From Nageia nagi (lineage: Eukaryota > Pinophyta): a stretch of DNA of 64,000 nt. The notes beneath the pieces were generated by a model. It was not told the origin of the DNA and did no database searches. It saw only the letters and a program-made list of their open reading frames with translations. The stretch spans positions 10,044,001 through 10,108,000 of the forward strand of contig JBITNC010000001.1 in assembly GCA_050084985.1 (NCBI GenBank), in the 5' to 3' direction. The translations under genes and the position numbers were made by a program. Below, piece after piece: positions 59,601-64,000 of this stretch (positions are counted from its first letter, which is position 1; each line of letters begins with the position of its first letter).

Positions 59601-60780
59601 TTCAAAATACACGCTCAAAATTACATAGAGATAGATCAAGTACTGTATAGAAGGAATCATGATGGTGTTTTGTTGAGATGTGTACCCATGACAAAGACAG
59701 CAAAGTTGATCGAAGAATTTCATTCTAAAATATCTGAAGGTCATTATTCGGGATACACAATGGTGAGTAAGATCATCCAAGCTAGATATTATTGGCCCAC
59801 TATGTTTAAAGAAGCCTTTGCAAAATCCCAAAGCTGTGAGAAATGTCAGAGATTCATAGGAAGGAAGAGAAGTGCAGCATTACCGCTAGAACCAATTTAG
59901 GCCAAAGAACCTTTCCAACAATGGGGGTTGGATTTTATTGGAGTTATTAATCCCAATTCATCATTTGGGCACAAATTCATTCTCACTGCTACAGACTTTT
60001 TCACCAGATGGGCAGAAGCAGAGGCTGTAAAGGAAGCAAATCAGAAGGCCATTCTAAAATTTATTGAGAAATTAATCACCAAGTATGGTATACCCCAAAC
60101 AATCATTTTAGATAATGGCTTAGCATTTATGGGGGCAGAGGTTACTAATTTTGCCATGAGGTTTGGTATCTATTGGAAGATGTCTTCGAATTATTACCCT
60201 CAAGGTAATGGGCTGGCTGAGTCTACGAATAAGAATTTGATCCAAATTCTCAAAAGAACAATGGAAGATAATCCCTAGACTTGGCATGAAAAGCTCAATT
60301 GGGCGTTGTGGGCAGACAAAATCATAGTGAAGCTAGCTATTAAGGCTAGCCCGTATACATTAGTGTACGGTAAAAGGGCTGTATTACCAAGTCATTTTGA
60401 GCTTCCAGCTTTGAAAATTTTACAGGAGTATGGGGAAGATTTTGAACCACTACAAGTCCGCATGAATGAATTACTACACTTGGAAGAACTCTGGAATCAA
60501 TCATATCAAAATTTGTAAATAGAAATGAAATAGTTAAGAAATGGTTTGATAACTGAAAAGCCACTCCGAAAAATTTTAAAGAGGGAGATATGGTATTGAA
60601 ATGGGATGAGGACAGAGCTAAGGTAGGGAAACATAAAAATTTTGAGTCCTTATGGTCTGGACCATACACGATAGCCAGATGCGCGAGAAAAAACTCATTT
60701 GAAATAGCGAAATTGAACGGGTGGTAGCTGTCGATCTTGGTAAATAGGTAGCATTTAAAGCGTTATAAACCTACATGTGC
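59601..60780 (+). pseudogene. G3 integrase
   Basis: The zinc-binding region reads EEFHSKISEGHYSGYTMV then YYWPTMFKEAFAKSQSCEK and CQRF (H, H, C, C present). The core has WGLDFIGVINP (Asp), IILDNGLAFMGAEV (Asp) and NGLAESTNKNL (Glu), so the DDE triad is intact. KASPYTLVYGKRAVLPSHFE is the conserved end block. The C-terminal part to about 60740 (FKEGDMV-like and GPYTI-like residues in broken frame) is present. Stops at 59898, 60276, 60516 and 60531. Confidence 0.83.
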
Positions 60781-61203
60781 GAGAGATTGACCGAAAGAAA
60801 GGATATGATTTTGTACATATTGTAAATAGCATGTTGTGTGCATTTATTTTAAGCAAGTGTGGTTGTTGTTTATCATTTAATAGCAATGAAATATTAATGG
60901 GAATAGCATGTTTGTGCTGATAGAATTGGAGTTTTTGAGAAAATTAGCAGTATCAAATCTCGAGATTTCTAAGGAAATCACAAAAGATCAGATCTGTTAT
61001 AAATGAAAGTACTGATGGAGTTATTTTGCATGAGTAAAAGGTGATGCATTAACCCTTGAAGCTAATTTTAAAAGGGCCAAAGGCAGTTCATTTCAAATTT
61101 ACCCAAACTTCAAATTCACGAGAGAGCTAACGATCAAAAGGTAAGAAGCATAGAATATTATCTATAGTGATCAGAGTAACCAAAGTATTTCAAAATATTA
61201 AGC
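60781..61203. other. Spacer between integrase and ORF3 of G3
   Basis: About 420 bp without coding signal. No splice acceptor or promoter could be assigned with confidence, so how ORF3 would be translated is unknown. Confidence 0.4.
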
Positions 61204-64000
61204 ATGGCCCCCCCTCAAACCAAAGTCGCTAAAGGAGTTATTGATTCAATGGAGTTGCTGCAAGACACCAAAATAATAGCTCAAAACAAAAATCCTAAGG
61301 GCACAGCTGAAGGTAAGTGCCTGAATTTTAGCTTTAACCATATTGCACATGCTCCCATGGGGTCGGGGTTAATGTATTTCATTCCACATAGATGCTTTTC
61401 GGCCCCTGAGTTGGTAGATTTAGTAAAAAGGGGGTTTGATGCTACCTCGAGGACTATCAAAAATCCTCTTAGTAAAATTATTCTCAGCCTAGACCCCCCT
61501 TCAATTGAAAAAGCTTTCAACCTACCGCCACCCCAATCCACTCCCATGGCAGTGAATTGGGATACAAGGCAAAGTGCTAAATTGAAAACAAATCTTCTAG
61601 CTTGGCTAAACAAGAATGCAGAGGGTGAAATGAGCTTCAAAGAGGTCCCTCAGTTAGAAATCTTGCTAGCCAATTTTAACACACATGCTCAGTTGTTACT
61701 GTCCATGTTGTCAATTGCTGCAGGAGAGCAATCTGATAGATATATTTCCCTAAGCAAGCTTACCATAGCTTCTCTGATATCCCACCCCAGATCCCCCATT
61801 ATTTATAACTGGTCAGTTGCTATTTCAAATGGGATATCTGAGTAGTTACAAAGAATAGAGGAAGGTTCCCATTTTGCTTTCATCTCGTATTTAATTTGGT
61901 TATTCATTCATCAGAATTCTGATTATTTTTCTCAAATGACCCTGAATAATCAAAGTGAGGATAGGTCCCTCAAATCTATAGATAAATGGACTAAAGAGGT
62001 TAGAACGGGAGCTAATTATTACAATTTTGTAGAAATTTTTATTTCCAGCAATGAGTTTAATGGCTTCGGTAATCCCAAGATTATCGGTAGCCTCCCAACT
62101 ATACCTTAGGATGCCACATGGTGAGATAGGAGATTGGTTTTTTACTGAGGAGGGGACTTTCATAAGGTTGTACGATTTTTTGGGGGCTCCATTTTTGCTA
62201 CCTATTCATGTTACAGATTGGGTTTTTAGCATGGAGTTCACCAGGTAGATAGACTACATAGATGCTAAGTACGGGACAATGGCGAAGAAGAGGGTCACTT
62301 ATAGCCTCCCACTTAGAGTCCATGATTTGGTGTTGCAAAGTAGGGGTGGAAGTGAGGGTATAAAATAAAAGCTTCTGGGGCTGAGACTTAAAAAAATAAA
62401 CCAATTTTTGTTGTATGACTCGAAGGATATTTTCGGCAAGAAGTTGAGAAGCCAGCCTAAGCCTTCGGGCTTCAAGGCAGATATAAGGCTAGAGTTCGAG
62501 CAGTGGAGAAATCCAGCAGGTGAAGACCGAGTGATGCCCCAAAACTTGCTTGTAAAAGATTTATTACCTCCATGGATGAGCTTTTATGAGAAGAAAGCCA
62601 ATTTTGATCCTAAGACGAACTCCATTTCAAAAGCATCCCTGACTACCCTGAGGAGGCAGAAGTGGAGTGAAGAGAAAATTACAGCATTTATACAATATAG
62701 AGTTGAGTCTAGAAATAAGCTTTCCCCTTTGGAGTCTGATTTAGATGACAAATTTGAGGAGATGTGGTAGATTGAGCATCCTACGGATGTCTCATCAAAT
62801 GATTCTTTGGCAAGTTTTGGTGGAGAGGAGCAACAACAATAGTCAAAGGCAGCTCAAACCTCTATCCCCAGAGAGCAAGTTAGTGAAGAAGCCAGAGAGA
62901 CCACTCCAGAGACATCCCAAGAAGTGGGAAAAAAGTAGGGGAAAGTCTATACGGCAAAGAGAAAGGCCGCAAAAGCTCCTCAATCACCAAAAAAAAGAAA
63001 GAGGAGCTCCACTCCCATAGGTATGCTTTCTTCTCTTATTCCTCCTCCTATCTCTGTTGTTTCTTCTAGTCTCTTGGCAATTATTCCACCTCCGGTAGTC
63101 ATCCCCATTTCATCTTATTCACCTTCCATTATCGTTGCTTCATCCCCACCATCACCAACCCTTCCACCACTTCCTAATTTATCATCACCATTCACATGGC
63201 CTAAACCCACTTCCTTTTCATCGGTCCCCCTCATCACTCCCCCCACCAATGTTGTTTTCATACCATCATCACCTCCATCATCCACTCCAGAGCTGTCTAT
63301 ACCTGCACCCATCAGTAGTAGTGTCTCTAGCCCTAGTCAAGCTAGCCCTGTTACACCAGTTTAGTAGGTGGTACCCTCTTTCGCACCAGAGTTGAGCGTG
63401 ACCTCCCCATTCATCATAATATTTGGTCCGTAGGTGTCAGTAAGTGGGATCATGGAGTAGTACAAGCAATTGAAGCAGAATCAGGAAGCCTGGATGCAGA
63501 AGCAAATGTAAAAAATCTTAGCACTTGATAATCTGGTGAGGCTTTGGATGTCTATGGATGCAAAAAGCAAAGTTTTGGAGGTTGCTATTACCTAAGATCC
63601 TCAAGAGGGGCAAAGCGATTTATTTGCAATGAACACCCGGGTAAGGATAGACACTAAGAGCATATCCTGGAGTGATAAGAATGAGCTGTTGCAAATAGCT
63701 GTAGACTTAAATATTTTTGAACTGACCAAATTAGAGGTCAAATATAATAAGCTTTAGAAGGCAAATGAAGCAATGAAGCAACAATTAGATTCTCAACGGC
63801 TAAAATTAAAAGCTGCATACAATAATATAGCTGCTCTCAAAGCAAGCTTAGCTGCTACCCCGACTGCAGATAGCCTAGCAAAGAAAGATGTTGTCATAGC
63901 ATAGAAGAATGCAAAAATTGCAACCAAAGCAACTAAAGTAGCAGCAAGAGAGATAATAATTAGCAATTTAAATGCCAACATTGCACAGATGCAGTTGAAT
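61204..64000 (+). pseudogene. ORF3 of G3: long sense accessory ORF downstream of pol, incomplete at right edge
   Basis: Begins MAPPQTKVAKGVIDSMELLQ at 61204. The first part, to 61845, is open. After a TAG the same frame continues to about 62050, then one frameshift near 62040-62110 moves it to the frame used to the window edge, with about ten stops, mostly TAG. Segments in order are a folded N-terminal region (RCFSAPELVDLVKRGFDATS, IILSLDPPSIEKAFNLPP, HFAFISYLIWLFIHQN); a middle region (RMPHGEIGDWFFTEEGTFIR, LRVHDLVLQ); a basic patch, KRKAAKAPQSPKKRKRS (about 62955-63010), that looks like a bipartite nuclear localisation signal; about 110 residues rich in Pro and Ser (63020-63360); and an Ala/Lys-rich coiled-coil-like end (63640-64000). 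No enzymatic motif seen. Extra ORFs after pol are known in plant Ty3 elements; I cannot assign this one to a family. Confidence 0.6.

Larger units (their letters stand above)
53400..64000 (+). mobile_element. G3: Tat-like Ty3 element with two RNase H domains and a downstream ORF, 3' end outside window
   Basis: From left to right: 5' LTR (start uncertain, 53345-53450, end about 54811), PBS, gag, protease, archaeal-type RNase H, RT, Ty3-type RNase H, integrase and ORF3. RT to integrase stays in one frame from about 58065 to 60515. The frame changes between gag and protease and between protease and RNase H may be decay or programmed shifts. The 3' LTR is not in the window. Stops show it is dead. 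Confidence 0.75.

Noticed and set aside
63115-63395. Gly/Asp-rich minus ORF and His/Pro-rich plus ORF
   Set aside because: Alternative frames of the Pro/Ser-rich part of ORF3.

Overview
This window is nuclear DNA of a plant with a large, repeat-rich genome. The genes at the left edge and the element families are plant-type. The dense layers of old, decayed LTR retrotransposons, with little other than repeats over more than 60 kb, suggest a gymnosperm, but that assignment is inference. I see no rRNA, tRNA, CRISPR or bacterial-type gene.

Left edge (1-1.9 kb): the 5' part of one host gene on the minus strand. Two exons (890-383 and 230-1) join in phase across a GT-AG intron. The product resembles the ATG8-interacting protein (ATI1/ATI2) family, with an N-terminal AIM-like WEVV core. 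The gene runs out of the window at position 1.

1.9-8.7 kb: AT-rich spacer with a short degenerate minisatellite, then a LINE remnant (ORF1-like DUF4283/zinc knuckle plus part of the endonuclease) fused to the 3' end of a second retroposon family, here called H. A DNA-transposon-like unit with terminal inverted repeats and a 9-bp flanking repeat follows (7186-8254).

8.7-29.2 kb: one Ty3-type element (G1) with ~720-bp LTRs, split by two insertions. The left LTR holds a Copia fragment (A1) that begins with a ~415-bp inverted duplication. The right LTR holds a full Copia element (B1, 18662-28614, minus strand, TSD ATATT), and B1 itself holds a 430-bp solo LTR (TSD TTCAT). Inside G1 I find a gag remnant, no pol, and an antisense, intron-containing plant mobile domain (PMD) gene remnant.

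29.2-49.1 kb: spacer, then a nest four deep. Retroposon H (exact 19-bp TSD) contains Copia A2 (TSD TTACC/TGACC), which contains Copia B2 (36603-44613, TSD ATGTG/ATATG). B2 has an anomalous patch of A-family sequence next to its 5' LTR. A solo B-family LTR lies at 48630-49092.

49.9-64 kb: two further Ty3 elements on the plus strand. G2 keeps a 5' LTR region with a 30-bp minisatellite, a Met-type PBS, and decayed gag and protease. G3 interrupts or abuts it and is the best-preserved element: a 5' LTR with a higher-order tandem array in U3, then gag, protease, an archaeal-type RNase H placed before RT, RT, a second degenerate RNase H, integrase, and a long downstream sense ORF (ORF3) that runs off the right edge. 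Eleven in-frame stops and no frameshift interrupt RT-INT; ten of the eleven are TAG or TGA, as expected if methylated cytosines decayed at CAG and CGA codons. None of the retrotransposons looks able to move. Element names (G1-G3, A, B, H) are mine.
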